Positions 42,201 through 50,731 of a DNA stretch of 64,000 nucleotides are shown here, in pieces (the stretch's first letter is position 1; each line of letters opens with the position of its first letter). The stretch covers positions 87,153-151,152 of the forward strand of contig CAYFVM010000003.1 in assembly GCA_964346725.1 (NCBI GenBank). Direction: 5' to 3'. The position numbers and the translations under genes are program-made. The DNA is from UBA1715 sp964346725 (lineage in GTDB: Bacteria > Bacteroidota > Bacteroidia > Bacteroidales > UBA1715). The notes beneath the pieces were generated by a model. The model saw only the letters and a list, made by a program, of their open reading frames with translations. It searched no databases and was not told where the DNA came from.

Positions 42201-43847
42201 ATCAAATGTTGCATTTGACATTCCTTTCATGTTATGTTCTGATTCAAAACGAATTACATCGTAGTCAATCTTTCCAACTACTGCGTCAAGATATTCATAT
42301 GTACGAGGTTTAATTTTGACCATTTGCGTTTTTGAATCATAATCAATCAAACCGCGGAATGATAAATCCAAACAAAGGTGAATAGCCGCAGATTCGGGCA
42401 TTCTCATGTATGAAGCATATTGTCTAACGCTGAACGTCTCTGTTTTCTTTTCTTTACTCATTCTGCGAAGTGCTACAAGAGGGTGAATTTGGTTGTTCAT
42501 ACCTATTTCCATGTAGCGTGCTTCTCTAAAGTAGTTAGCTGATTCAAAGGTAGCTTTGCTCAAGTTTGTTCCTTCAAGACCGCCCATTTGCATTTCTGGG
42601 TTGTCAATTTGCCAAGTAAGTTGTTGAAAATCCATATCAAGCATGTGATATGAGTCGAAGTAGGGACTTCGTGACAAGTTTTCGGTATCACCATTTCGAA
42701 TAAGATTTACCGTACGATTAGTAACGTTGTAACGGAAAAGCAATCCCGGATGGTAGATAGAATCTTGCTCTGCGTAAATGCTTATAGATGCATTTCTACT
42801 GCTTATTATATTTTTTTTGAATGTATAGTTTAAAGAATGAGTCTGGAAAATCAATTTACTATTGTTTGTAAAACGCAAAATAGCAGGCTCCTTAGTTGTA
42901 CCGGAACCAATGAAATTAGATCCGTTCATACTAAATCCACCTTGATAGTCAACGCCAGGATAGATATCTTTTATAATAAATTGATTCTTGTATGATTTGA
43001 ATTGAGGATAGGTAACTTCGGAAGGAGATTTAACATTTATAGGTCTGTCTTCTAATGTTCCCAAAATGCGGTCTTGATAGTAGCTATCGTTTGTAAACCA
43101 AACAGAATCAGCTTTATATGTCTGTTTTGTTACATCTATTTTATAATTGCTTAATTCTGCAAATACCGCTTCGCTATTGAATTCTGAACGTTCCCAAGTT
43201 ACTTTTCCAGCGTTTCCAACCCAAATATTATCAAATGGTAAGAAATAGCCATTTGCTTGGTAAATCATAAAAGAATTGCCTGTAGAAGTACATTGTAGAT
43301 TGGTTGGAGGCATTACCAACTTTGCTTCATTGTTTTCAAATACAAAAGAGAATGATTTTACACGAAGAAGAGTCCATGACAATGTGGTATTGCTATATAA
43401 TTCATGATTAGTGAGAAGTTTGAGCGTTTGTTCACAGAAATCGTCCGCTTTTTTCAATGACTTTGTTTTCAATAAATAATTGTAGGCATTGTCCCAAGCG
43501 TGATAACTTTCATTTGTTTGTTCGGTTAAATAAAATTGTTCTACCGTTTGCAAAAAATTGTAAAAATGTGGAGTTGGTTTCCCATATTTTTTCAAAAGAT
43601 TGTTTGACGTTTCAACAATACGACTTTTATCTTCTCGTTCGATAACACCTGAATCCCATGTCTTTTTAAATTGTTTGAGATACTTATTCAGTGTTTTGCT
43701 TTGAGCCGAATTAGAAAAGAATTGTTCCAATTGTTGGAAATACAATGTTTCATCATCGGCAAATTTCTTTATTTGCTGGGCATTTGAAATAAGTGCAGCA
43801 CACAAAAAAGCGCCGATTAGTACTATTTGTTTTAGTCGTGTTATCAT
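39252..43847 (-). CDS. Giant secreted protein (1531 residues) of unknown function
   Basis: The largest gene here. A signal peptide (MITRLKQIVLIGAFLCAALISNA, then QQ) precedes a helical region (about 25-165). The long remainder is rich in short strands with recurring patterns such as FYGRGFDFNYEEF, FKGLRGFGTLSYL, TGLGGFGKYKF and FSGHGMYDY, which suggest stacked beta units. A helical stretch at about 472-521 breaks this. The tail is charged (EEQADKPKKQKEE, ending DEYDDYE). I recognise no named domain; an OstA/LptA-like or beta-helix architecture is a guess. It starts 1 nt after prmA ends, so it depends on the prmA transcript. Export to the periplasm or cell surface is likely. Confidence 0.75.
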   Translation of the reverse strand: MITRLKQIVLIGAFLCAALISNAQQIKKFADDETLYFQQLEQFFSNSAQSKTLNKYLKQFKKTWDSGVIEREDKSRIVETSNNLLKKYGKPTPHFYNFLQTVEQFYLTEQTNESYHAWDNAYNYLLKTKSLKKADDFCEQTLKLLTNHELYSNTTLSWTLLRVKSFSFVFENNEAKLVMPPTNLQCTSTGNSFMIYQANGYFLPFDNIWVGNAGKVTWERSEFNSEAVFAELSNYKIDVTKQTYKADSVWFTNDSYYQDRILGTLEDRPINVKSPSEVTYPQFKSYKNQFIIKDIYPGVDYQGGFSMNGSNFIGSGTTKEPAILRFTNNSKLIFQTHSLNYTFKKNIISSRNASISIYAEQDSIYHPGLLFRYNVTNRTVNLIRNGDTENLSRSPYFDSYHMLDMDFQQLTWQIDNPEMQMGGLEGTNLSKATFESANYFREARYMEIGMNNQIHPLVALRRMSKEKKTETFSVRQYASYMRMPESAAIHLCLDLSFRGLIDYDSKTQMVKIKPRTYEYLDAVVGKIDYDVIRFESEHNMKGMSNATFDLSNKELKMIGVSKIQVSDSQNVVFYPRGSQLTMYKNRNFEFDGIIETGLFTFYGRGFDFNYEEFKINLKNVDSLKIKVRSFTENQYGVKDFVQIKNSIEHVTGDIQIDDKNNKSSVKNYPQYPIFNSKEISYIYYDYASIYNRVYDRNKFYYKVDPFVIDSVNDFSTDALFFEGELISADIFENIRERVIVQPDYSFGFTKVTGKPGYKAYKGKGMFTDTINLSFKGLRGFGTLSYLNSKSISAPKGYTFFPDSTNGFATKFDIAQQNATLTPESPSVKGENIAIHWEPYENKMYAVETGTAFKMYGDTTTLSGGLIHTPTGLGGFGKYKFSEALITSNKFQFKEKIVNADSADFDLLTQGGALDELAFKTKNVKANIDYTTKKANFTTNDSLSLVQLPRNMYVCYLTKFTWDMTTKQIALGDFKDLNTDKCDLHFYSVHPKQDTLNFLSPYASYDLKNYVVSAHKVPYIDVADSRIVPNKDSLINIRSEAYMDTLRNAKLVASRDNKYHSVYDATFFVKGRNNFSGHGMYDYIDETKVKHPLPLSKIKVDSAFHTYGTGTLAADDDFKLSSVYSFYGDYRMNSTQQYLVFDGNVLIANECGLIKPLWFGFSGEINPAEIFIPVSDNMFDVDSTAVGASIYTNVRPTGIYTAFTSAKSNPQDIPMISANGYLYYDNASRMYKVGSKEKILDPTQSGNLISYHREYCNTNGEGSLNLGVDFGQVKIGTYGSVINNMTSGRVTLETFSTVDFMFDDGVLKRIADTLNMSTKSSQLKSVNMTTASFKKGFSEMLGKAKADEYLAEIQLYGNMRKLPKEMEHTISFSKLDMVWDSAAHSYRSTGQIGIFSIGNTLVNRMVNGFVEYANLYDGDIFTCYLEISNDKWVFFNYSDGNMQFVTSESDKVLMQAINDVKETKRIMKVDKKETPYKYEVGGDALKRTFVERFRKNRPYLDVMPDLPDPEEQADKPKKQKEEVIEDEYDDYE

Positions 43848-43848
43848 A

Positions 43849-44688
43849 TTATTCTTTTATAAAAGTTAATAGAGTCCAATTATTTTTTGCTGTATTTGCA
43901 GTGAGTTGTAAACCAAATTTTATTGCTATTTCGCAGATATCGTCAACATCTTCGGAATAAAATCCGCTTAACATTACAATTCCATTGGGAGTTGCTGCTT
44001 GTGAAAGGTAGTGCATATTAGCAATTAAGATATTTTTATTGATATTGGCTATAACGTAGTTATATTGCTTTCTTTCAAGGATTTCCAATCCTGCATTTTC
44101 TATGGTTATATTGTTAGTGCAATTTAGTTGCGCATTATGTTTTGTGTTACGTACACAGCCTGAATCTGTATCAAATGCAAATATATTAGATGCTCCAATT
44201 TGAGCAGCAAAAATTCCCAAAATACCAGTTCCACAACCACAATCGGACACTGTTTTTCCTTTGAAATCAAAAGAAAGCATTGTTTCTAAAATAAGTGAAG
44301 TGGTTTCATGTGTACCCGAACCAAATGACATTTCAGGTTGTATAATAATTTCGTGACGATATGGTTTACTCGGTTTGTAGTCTGGAATGCGGATAAGAAT
44401 GTCTTTACTGATTTCTACAGATTCGAATGAAGATTCCCATTCTTTGTTCCAATTTTGCCATGGAATTTTCGTGATAGTTCCCAAAGGTTTTCCTATAAGC
44501 GGTTCGGCATCGGCAAGAGTTTCCAACAAGGCTTGCTCATCAAGTAATTCACTTAGTATGTAGGCTTTGAAGCAGTCATTTTCCTCGTAAAAACTTTCAA
44601 AACCGATTTCTGCCAAGAGAGCTGTCAATAGTTCTTTGGTTTCGGTAGTTAAGTTTTGTAATTCGCAACTATACTCGCTATAATTCAT
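43849..44688 (-). CDS. prmA: Ribosomal protein L11 methyltransferase
   Basis: Trimethylates L11 using S-adenosylmethionine. The 279-residue protein has a small N-terminal substrate-recognition domain (ELQNLTTETKELLTALLAEIGFESF) and the methyltransferase core: PEMSFGSGTHETTSLILE (about 118-135), SAM motif I VSDCGCGTGILGIFAAQIGA (about 145-164), FDTDSGCVRNTKHNA and NINKNILIAN (about 212). It lies directly upstream of the giant secreted protein, with no gap for a separate promoter. Confidence 0.93.
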   Translation of the reverse strand: MNYSEYSCELQNLTTETKELLTALLAEIGFESFYEENDCFKAYILSELLDEQALLETLADAEPLIGKPLGTITKIPWQNWNKEWESSFESVEISKDILIRIPDYKPSKPYRHEIIIQPEMSFGSGTHETTSLILETMLSFDFKGKTVSDCGCGTGILGIFAAQIGASNIFAFDTDSGCVRNTKHNAQLNCTNNITIENAGLEILERKQYNYVIANINKNILIANMHYLSQAATPNGIVMLSGFYSEDVDDICEIAIKFGLQLTANTAKNNWTLLTFIKE

Positions 44689-44778
44689 AGAAATAGTAAA
44701 TCAACCAAATTTCGTCTATTTTATTTTTATAGAGAAAATTAGCGAGTAGTACTTATTAACAATTTTTCTACGGAAGGC

Positions 44779-45726
44779 TTAATTTATTTGTTGATGAATA
44801 AATGATTCTACGTTTTGATACGTAAGTTTCATTAAATCGGCAAGTGCAACATCGCTAACCCATGCTACGTGCGGTGTAATGATGAGTTTGTCTTGTATTT
44901 CGCTGTCAAGAAGTGGCGATTCTACTGGTAGAGGTTCTTGGGTCATTACGTCAACACAGGCACCGGCTATGTAGTCGTTTTTCAGGGCTTTGGCCAAAGC
45001 ATCTTCTTGAATAATTCCACCACGTCCTACGTTGATTATGTATGCCGTTGATTTCATTGCTTGCAATTCGTCAAGACCAATGAGATTTTTAGTTTGCTCG
45101 TTTAATGGAGAATGAATCGATATGATATCGGATTTGGTAAGGAGTTCTTGCTTTGAAACTTCTTCATAGTCTTTCGTGTGGTTGACGCCTGATGTAGAGT
45201 AGTACACAACCTTACATCCAAAAGCGGTAGCCACATTTGCCACCCGACGGCCAATGGTTCCCAAACCAATAATACCCCAGGTTCTACCGCTGAGTTGTAA
45301 AAATCCTTTTCCTATATGGGTAAATAAATCTTGATTTGAATATTCCTTTGAAGCCACATACTGGCGATAACATTCAATATTATTCATCAAACTCAAAAGC
45401 ATTGCAAATGTATGTTGCACAACACTTTCGGTAGAATAACCGGCTACGTTTTTTACCGTTATTCCTTTTGTTTTTGCATATGGCAAGTCAATGTTGTTCA
45501 TGCCTGTAGCTGTAAGACAAATGAGTTTTAACAAAGGACAGGCATCCATAATCTGTGCATCTATAATTACTTTGTTTGTAATGATAATAGAAGCATTTCC
45601 TATGTGTTGTAAACGCTCTTCTGGTTTCGTTTTAGCAAAAACACGTAGATTACCTAATTTTGAAAATGACTCAAAAATGGTGTTTTCGCCAATAGTGGCA
45701 GCATCAAGAATAACTATATTTTCCAT
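44779..45726 (-). CDS. D-isomer specific 2-hydroxyacid dehydrogenase
   Basis: The 315-residue NAD(P)-dependent enzyme has a split catalytic domain and a nucleotide domain with IIGLGTIGRRVANVATAFG (GxGxxG, about 152-157). Catalytic regions are NVGRGGIIQEDAL (Arg, about 230), ACVDVMTQEPLP (Glu, about 262) and ITPHVAW (His, about 286). Hydroxypyruvate or glycerate dehydrogenase is the nearest type that I recall; the exact 2-oxoacid is uncertain. A terminator separates it from the ferredoxin gene upstream, so it needs its own promoter, which I did not identify. Confidence 0.88.
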   Translation of the reverse strand: MENIVILDAATIGENTIFESFSKLGNLRVFAKTKPEERLQHIGNASIIITNKVIIDAQIMDACPLLKLICLTATGMNNIDLPYAKTKGITVKNVAGYSTESVVQHTFAMLLSLMNNIECYRQYVASKEYSNQDLFTHIGKGFLQLSGRTWGIIGLGTIGRRVANVATAFGCKVVYYSTSGVNHTKDYEEVSKQELLTKSDIISIHSPLNEQTKNLIGLDELQAMKSTAYIINVGRGGIIQEDALAKALKNDYIAGACVDVMTQEPLPVESPLLDSEIQDKLIITPHVAWVSDVALADLMKLTYQNVESFIHQQIN

Positions 45727-45740
45727 ACTGAATAAGAATA

Positions 45741-45773
45741 AAAAAGGTCGGATACATGGTATGCACCGACCTT
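45741..45773 (-). terminator. Terminator of the ferredoxin gene
   Basis: AAGGTCGG (about 45744-45752) pairs with CCGACCTT (45766-45773), with an inner ATAC/GTAT pairing. The minus-strand transcript then runs into U residues. Confidence 0.75.
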
Positions 45774-45792
45774 ACTTTTAAAAGAATGAAGA

Positions 45793-45960
45793 TTATTCTG
45801 GTTTTATTGCACCAGTAGGACAAACTTCTTCGCAAGAACCACAGTCTGTACATTTGTCTGGGTCTATTTTGAAAATATCTCCTTCTTCAATAGCACCAGC
45901 AGGGCATTCACCTTGACATGCACCACATGCTATACAATCTTCTGAAATTTTGTGAGCCAT
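45793..45960 (-). CDS. Small 2[4Fe-4S] ferredoxin
   Basis: A 55-residue frame gives two ferredoxin cluster motifs: CIACGACQGECP (residues 9-20) and CTDCGSCEEVCP (38-49), each CxxCxxCxxxCP, with the typical AGAI and TGAI that follow. This is a clostridial-type 2[4Fe-4S] ferredoxin, a low-potential electron carrier common in anaerobes. Start MAHKISEDC matches the family start. It has its own terminator and is monocistronic. Its reductase partner is not in this window. Confidence 0.95.
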   Translation of the reverse strand: MAHKISEDCIACGACQGECPAGAIEEGDIFKIDPDKCTDCGSCEEVCPTGAIKPE

Positions 45961-46024
45961 AATTATAAAATTTTAAATTGTTATTTTCTGTTTGCAATTA
46001 TACAAAAATTCTTTTTGGGAAAGC

Positions 46025-47101
46025 CTATTCTTTATGTTTTTTAAAACGAAGAGCACGTAATAGGAGTGAAGGTAGTGGCTTTTTCGGATCTCTACCTTTT
46101 AATTTAAGAGCAAACCATTTTGTAATTGGAATTTTATATGCTTCTGTAAACTCTATAAGAGTACCTCCTAAGTCTTCAATATATGCGAACATACCTGATG
46201 TGTCGCCCATATCAAAATCGCCGCCATTCAATACTTCTAATGTATCAACGGTAAACGGACAACCTTTGTCTTTGCATACTTTGCGAAGCACGTCAACACC
46301 TTGTACATCAAAGCAGAGGTGAATAAAACCTTGATCACCCCAATATCTGCCTTCAAACATTTTGCGTGGTTCGCGGTCGGTTACTTCTACCAATTCTATT
46401 TCGCTTGGTCCAAAGATTTTTCCAAATCCGCCTATGCGTTCTTCAGAGTGACGAAGAAGTACTCGTTTGAATGTTGACGTTCCGCCTGGAACAAATGAAA
46501 AATCGTCTTGTTTGCCTGCTTCAGTAGAATATACTTCAATATCGTAGCCTAAAATCTCTTTATAGAGTTTTTTTGCTGATTCAATATTTGGTACACCTAT
46601 AACTGCACCAACTGAAAGACCTGTAATTTTCCCTTCGTCTAAATATTTGCGTGCGTCAAGAACTACTTGAAAGTAGTTTCCAAATGGATCTTGTATCCAG
46701 AAATAGTCATCGCCCTTGGGATCTTTACATATTTCTGATGTTTTTGTTCCATCGGTTTTGCTTTCAAAAAAATCATGTGCTTTAACAACGTTGTCGGTCT
46801 TTACTTTCCCTGCAAAAATACCATAGTCGCCAAGTTGAATATCAAACAATGGTTTTGTTGACTCGTGTGATTTATATTGCCAAATTTCAAATCCACCGCC
46901 ACCTTGCAAACTTATCACAAGAATAGCATGCCGACGGTGTGGTATACCTCCAGTGTAACGGAGCATATATTTAGCTTCTGAGTCGTCGTCAAGTATTTTA
47001 ACATCGGCACCGAAGTTTTCTCTATACCATTTCCAAGCAGCATTAACATCAGAAACGCCAATGCCTAATTGTTCCATTCCGCGGATGTAATATTTTTCCA
47101 T
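46025..47101 (-). CDS. VOC-family (glyoxalase-like) protein with two modules
   Basis: The 358-residue protein consists of two vicinal-oxygen-chelate modules, about 8-150 (MEQLGIGVSDVNAAWKWYREN, DPFGNYFQVV) and 158-325 (GAVIGVPNIESAKKLYKEIL, GFIHLCFDVQGVD, GTLIEFTEAYK). The His and Glu in the second module are candidate metal ligands. The layout recalls extradiol dioxygenase, HppD or epimerase-like enzymes, but no substrate is clear. It starts 1 nt after the SDR gene stop and may act on the same compound. Confidence 0.8.
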   Translation of the reverse strand: MEKYYIRGMEQLGIGVSDVNAAWKWYRENFGADVKILDDDSEAKYMLRYTGGIPHRRHAILVISLQGGGGFEIWQYKSHESTKPLFDIQLGDYGIFAGKVKTDNVVKAHDFFESKTDGTKTSEICKDPKGDDYFWIQDPFGNYFQVVLDARKYLDEGKITGLSVGAVIGVPNIESAKKLYKEILGYDIEVYSTEAGKQDDFSFVPGGTSTFKRVLLRHSEERIGGFGKIFGPSEIELVEVTDREPRKMFEGRYWGDQGFIHLCFDVQGVDVLRKVCKDKGCPFTVDTLEVLNGGDFDMGDTSGMFAYIEDLGGTLIEFTEAYKIPITKWFALKLKGRDPKKPLPSLLLRALRFKKHKE

Positions 47102-47102
47102 A

Positions 47103-47918
47103 TTAAGTTGGGTTTATTTTATTTGCTAAAAGATGAAATAATCGTGGTAGTTTACGATATATATGAACCATTATTAGTTCGTGTTTTCCGATTAATAATT
47201 CGTGTTTTTTTTGAGCTATTCCTTGTATGATTTTTTTTGCGCAGACATCTGCTGGCATACCATTGGCTTGACCTTCGTCCATTTGTCCATTAGGCGTGCC
47301 ATCTTTGGTTAGGGCAGAATAGGAAATTTCCGTATTGATTCTTCCCGGGGATACAATAGTAACGGCAATGTTTTTAGAACGCATTTCTATATCTAATGCT
47401 TCATAAAAACCATATATTGCATGTTTTGCTGCGCAATATGCAGAACGAAGAGGGAATCCAAAACATCCTGAAATACTACTTGTTACCGCAATATGTCCAA
47501 ATGAATTTTGCATCATGTGCGGTAAAACGGCTTTTGTAAGTATTATAGTACTGAAATAGTCTATTTCCATTATCTTTCGATCGTTTGCAATCGGTGTTTC
47601 ATATGCATACGATCGTTGACTAATACCGCCATTGTTTATGAGTATATCAATTCTACCAAAGAGTGCTATGGCTTCTTGAACTTTTATTTCCAACGTATCA
47701 GTTTGCTCCAAATCAAGTGGCAACACTTTGCAATCTGCTCTTTTTTCGGCACACTCGCTTGCTATATTTTCAAGATTCGTAACTCTACGTGCCGAGAGTA
47801 TGAGCGAAATTCCATCTATTGATGCCAAATTGAGTGCGAGGTATTTTCCAATTCCACTTGATGCACCTGTAATCCAAACAACTCTATTTTGAAAATATGT
47901 GGTAACCTTACTGCTCAT
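47103..47918 (-). CDS. Short-chain dehydrogenase/reductase
   Basis: The 271-residue classical SDR has the cofactor loop VWITGASSGIGKYLAL (TGxxxGxG, about 15-22), LINNGGIS (NNAG-like, about 93-99), catalytic Ser in TSSISGCFGF (about 144) and YCAAKHA (YxxxK, about 158-162), plus the PGRINTE segment. It is a NAD(P)-dependent oxidoreductase; the substrate is not known. The start ATG overlaps the dacB stop by one base and the VOC gene follows after 1 nt, so all three are co-transcribed. Confidence 0.9.
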   Translation of the reverse strand: MSSKVTTYFQNRVVWITGASSGIGKYLALNLASIDGISLILSARRVTNLENIASECAEKRADCKVLPLDLEQTDTLEIKVQEAIALFGRIDILINNGGISQRSYAYETPIANDRKIMEIDYFSTIILTKAVLPHMMQNSFGHIAVTSSISGCFGFPLRSAYCAAKHAIYGFYEALDIEMRSKNIAVTIVSPGRINTEISYSALTKDGTPNGQMDEGQANGMPADVCAKKIIQGIAQKKHELLIGKHELIMVHIYRKLPRLFHLLANKINPT

Positions 47919-49369
47919 TAATAGTTATTGTATATCTTTTCCAGAATTTCCGCTTGTTTCTGTTTCATGTTGTAGTCACTTTCGAAAAATCCGTTGAACA
48001 TTATGCAAAATGATACTTTTTTTCCCGATTTAGTGTCCATATAGCCAGCCATGTTTCGAACGCCTGACATTGAACCTGTTTTTGCATTGATTTTATCAAC
48101 CAATTTTGCTGAGATAGGGAATGAGCGAAGAGTCCCACTACGTCCTGATACTGGCAAACTTTTGTAGAAAGATGAAGTATCCCTTCCTACAGTTAGATAT
48201 TGTTTTACCAAAAATTCTGACATATGGTTTGCATTTGTGAAATTAGTACGTGACAAACCACTACCATCATACAATGCAACTCCACTGCTTTTTATTTCAA
48301 GTTTTTTGAAATAATCAATAACTTGCAAAGCACCATCGCTAAATGTACTTGTGCTTTTTTGTTTATATGCTAAATATTTTACTAAATGTTCAGCATAATT
48401 ATTGTTGCTATAGTAGTTCATTATTGCAACAATATATTGTAATTCAGGAGAATAAATCTCTTTTAATACATTTACATGTACGCTCTTTTTAGAAATTCTG
48501 TATTCGTGAGTGTATTCAACCAACCCTTTTTTGAAGAAAGCTTGATGAAGTTCCATACCTAATACATCTGGAGGTGAAGGCATAGCACTGCGAACTATAT
48601 ATTCATTTCTATTGGGAGGAAGATATCCGTTTATTTTTACTAATTGGTCATTTGCCCTTGAGTGAAGTAAAATAGTAGAATCACCCGTTATACCTTCTTG
48701 TATAGAAAGATCTAGACCATTGGTAGTATCTGATAATTGAGCAACTTCTCCTTTAACTCCTGTTTTAATATTTACTTGGAAAATATTATCTTGGAAAGCA
48801 ACGGGGAATACTCCTGCGGCGTAATCTTTTCCATAGTCATCAAATAACCATGTTTTTGGTATTGTTTCTTTTTCATCTTTATATAAAGAACAATCTACTA
48901 CAACTTGTCCTTTGATTTTTGTAATGCCAGCATTCATTACCGCCGTTACTATAGTATCTATATGTTTTTTGGTAGATGGGAAGAATTTAGAACCCATAGT
49001 AGGATCGCCTCCTCCAACCACAACTATATCTCCGTATAACGTTCCATTTTTATCAATACGGCCAGTATAGCCTATAGTTGTTTTGAATTGAAATCCATCG
49101 CCAAGATACGAGAGTGCTGCTGCGGAAGTATATAATTTTACAATAGACGCAGGCGTCATTGAATGATTGCCATTAATTTCTGCTATAACAGAATCTGTTT
49201 CTACGTCCCTCACACTGACACCGACATTTGTGTAAAAGAAATTCTTTTCGTCTAAGCAGTATCTATCCAAATCTTTTTGCATACTATTCTGTGCAACCCC
49301 CACCAATGAAGATTGAAGGAGTAGAAAAGAACAGCAAAATAATTGTAATAATAATCTATTTTTTTTCAT
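47918..49369 (-). CDS. dacB: D-alanyl-D-alanine carboxypeptidase/endopeptidase (PBP4 type, S13)
   Basis: The 483-residue penicillin-binding protein trims and cuts peptidoglycan cross-links in the periplasm. It has a signal peptide (about 1-26), then SxxK at Ser75 (TPASIVKLYT), an inserted domain, SxN in YYSNNNYAEHLVKYL (about 330) and KTG in KINAKTGSMSG (about 423). This is the S13 order with the inserted domain between SxxK and SxN. It lies in an envelope gene run, 3 nt after the PagL-like gene. Confidence 0.94.
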   Translation of the reverse strand: MKKNRLLLQLFCCSFLLLQSSLVGVAQNSMQKDLDRYCLDEKNFFYTNVGVSVRDVETDSVIAEINGNHSMTPASIVKLYTSAAALSYLGDGFQFKTTIGYTGRIDKNGTLYGDIVVVGGGDPTMGSKFFPSTKKHIDTIVTAVMNAGITKIKGQVVVDCSLYKDEKETIPKTWLFDDYGKDYAAGVFPVAFQDNIFQVNIKTGVKGEVAQLSDTTNGLDLSIQEGITGDSTILLHSRANDQLVKINGYLPPNRNEYIVRSAMPSPPDVLGMELHQAFFKKGLVEYTHEYRISKKSVHVNVLKEIYSPELQYIVAIMNYYSNNNYAEHLVKYLAYKQKSTSTFSDGALQVIDYFKKLEIKSSGVALYDGSGLSRTNFTNANHMSEFLVKQYLTVGRDTSSFYKSLPVSGRSGTLRSFPISAKLVDKINAKTGSMSGVRNMAGYMDTKSGKKVSFCIMFNGFFESDYNMKQKQAEILEKIYNNY

Positions 49370-49372
49370 AAT

Positions 49373-50698
49373 CTAGAAAGTAAAAGACATACTATATTCT
49401 ACATAATCGGCTTGTGCGCCATTTGTTTTAATATACATTCCAAACGCAAGTTTTTGCGGTGAATAAGCATTCCAAATAGGATAAAATTTAACTCCTATTC
49501 GTGGCGCAAAAATAGCTTTATACCACAATGCCGGATCGTGTTCCAAAAAGTACGAACGATAAAAAGGATCCAACACTTTAATGCCTAAATCGGTATCAAA
49601 TCCAAATCGGTTGATTAAAAATTCATGTCCGATGTGTAATGTAAGCACCGAAGCCATTACGTATTGAAAATTGTTGTAGTATTTGGTTAAGTGTATAAAT
49701 GTGTGGTAACTTTCGTAATATGCCAATGATACACCAAAATGCATTTCATTTATAGGCGACAAGCGTTGAAACATGTATCCTGAAAGTTTGTATACATTAT
49801 AGCTTGGTCCATCGGTAGGATAGGTAGAATGTGCCAATTCGTGACGTCCCAAAGAAACACCAATACTTTTTTTCCATCCTCCATCCATAGTTGGCGCAGA
49901 ACGATGTCGTGTTGTTTTTCCTATAAGTGTTCCCGGTTCGTATATCACACCAATTTTCGCTGTAATGTCATTTAAACCATAATTTGGAATAGCAGTGTGT
50001 CCGTTTGAAAAATGAAGGAATGATGAACCTGCTTCTATTTTCCATTGAGGAAGAAATCTAAACCATAAATTCAACCCAATTTCTGTTGCATTCATTATAT
50101 GTGAACCAACCAAGAGGTTTTCTGGATTGTCGAACTTGTTATATGGCTTTGTAAACCAAGCCAAACCAGTACCTAAACGGAGATTTATACCGATTGTGTT
50201 TCGTTCCAAAAATGTGTAACGCCAAGTAGGATAGAGAGCTATAGTAGATCCTAATACGTCTTTTTTGCCTAAGAATCCACCTAATACTGTAATACCAACC
50301 TGCGGTTTTTTGAAATTATTGTAAAAACTGCCTGTTTGCGTTCCCGTATTCATGGTGGCGCTTAACTGTATGTAATTTGAGCCATTTTTTTCTTCTATAT
50401 CTTTGGCTTTTAAAACATTACCGTGAAGAAAACTTGCAGAAAATTGAGGAATAACGAGTCCACGTTCGTCCATATCCTCACTTTGATATGGTGAAGTGTA
50501 ACTTGAATTAGCTTTTTTGCGTTGATTTTGATCTGTGGAGGAATTTTCCGATGGCATTAAATTATATTGTTCATTTTCAACACTATCTACTATTTGCGCT
50601 TGCGCAGAAATAATGGAAAAAACCGAAACAACGATACAAAAGATTCTATTCACCGTAAAATATTTTTCGCTAATATAAATAAAAAATATTAATGGCAA
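49373..50698 (-). CDS. PagL-like lipid A deacylase (acyloxyacyl hydrolase family)
   Basis: The 441-residue protein has a hydrophobic export signal (VNRIFCIVVSVFSIISAQA, about 16-34) and a long linker (about 35-95). It ends in an outer-membrane barrel resembling PagL, which removes a 3-linked acyl chain from lipid A. The active-site segment FLHFSNGHTAIPN holds His229 and Ser231. By my spacing, the Glu of the P. aeruginosa enzyme (H149, S151, E163) is Asn243 here, next to Asp244. Start: ATG 50698 adds 15 residues before the signal; a GTG at Val16 would give a cleaner signal peptide. It may remodel lipid A, or be a family member with other activity. Confidence 0.75.
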   Translation of the reverse strand: MPLIFFIYISEKYFTVNRIFCIVVSVFSIISAQAQIVDSVENEQYNLMPSENSSTDQNQRKKANSSYTSPYQSEDMDERGLVIPQFSASFLHGNVLKAKDIEEKNGSNYIQLSATMNTGTQTGSFYNNFKKPQVGITVLGGFLGKKDVLGSTIALYPTWRYTFLERNTIGINLRLGTGLAWFTKPYNKFDNPENLLVGSHIMNATEIGLNLWFRFLPQWKIEAGSSFLHFSNGHTAIPNYGLNDITAKIGVIYEPGTLIGKTTRHRSAPTMDGGWKKSIGVSLGRHELAHSTYPTDGPSYNVYKLSGYMFQRLSPINEMHFGVSLAYYESYHTFIHLTKYYNNFQYVMASVLTLHIGHEFLINRFGFDTDLGIKVLDPFYRSYFLEHDPALWYKAIFAPRIGVKFYPIWNAYSPQKLAFGMYIKTNGAQADYVEYSMSFTF

Positions 50699-50731
50699 AT
50701 CAAAGATTTTAACCTGTTTTACACATATATG

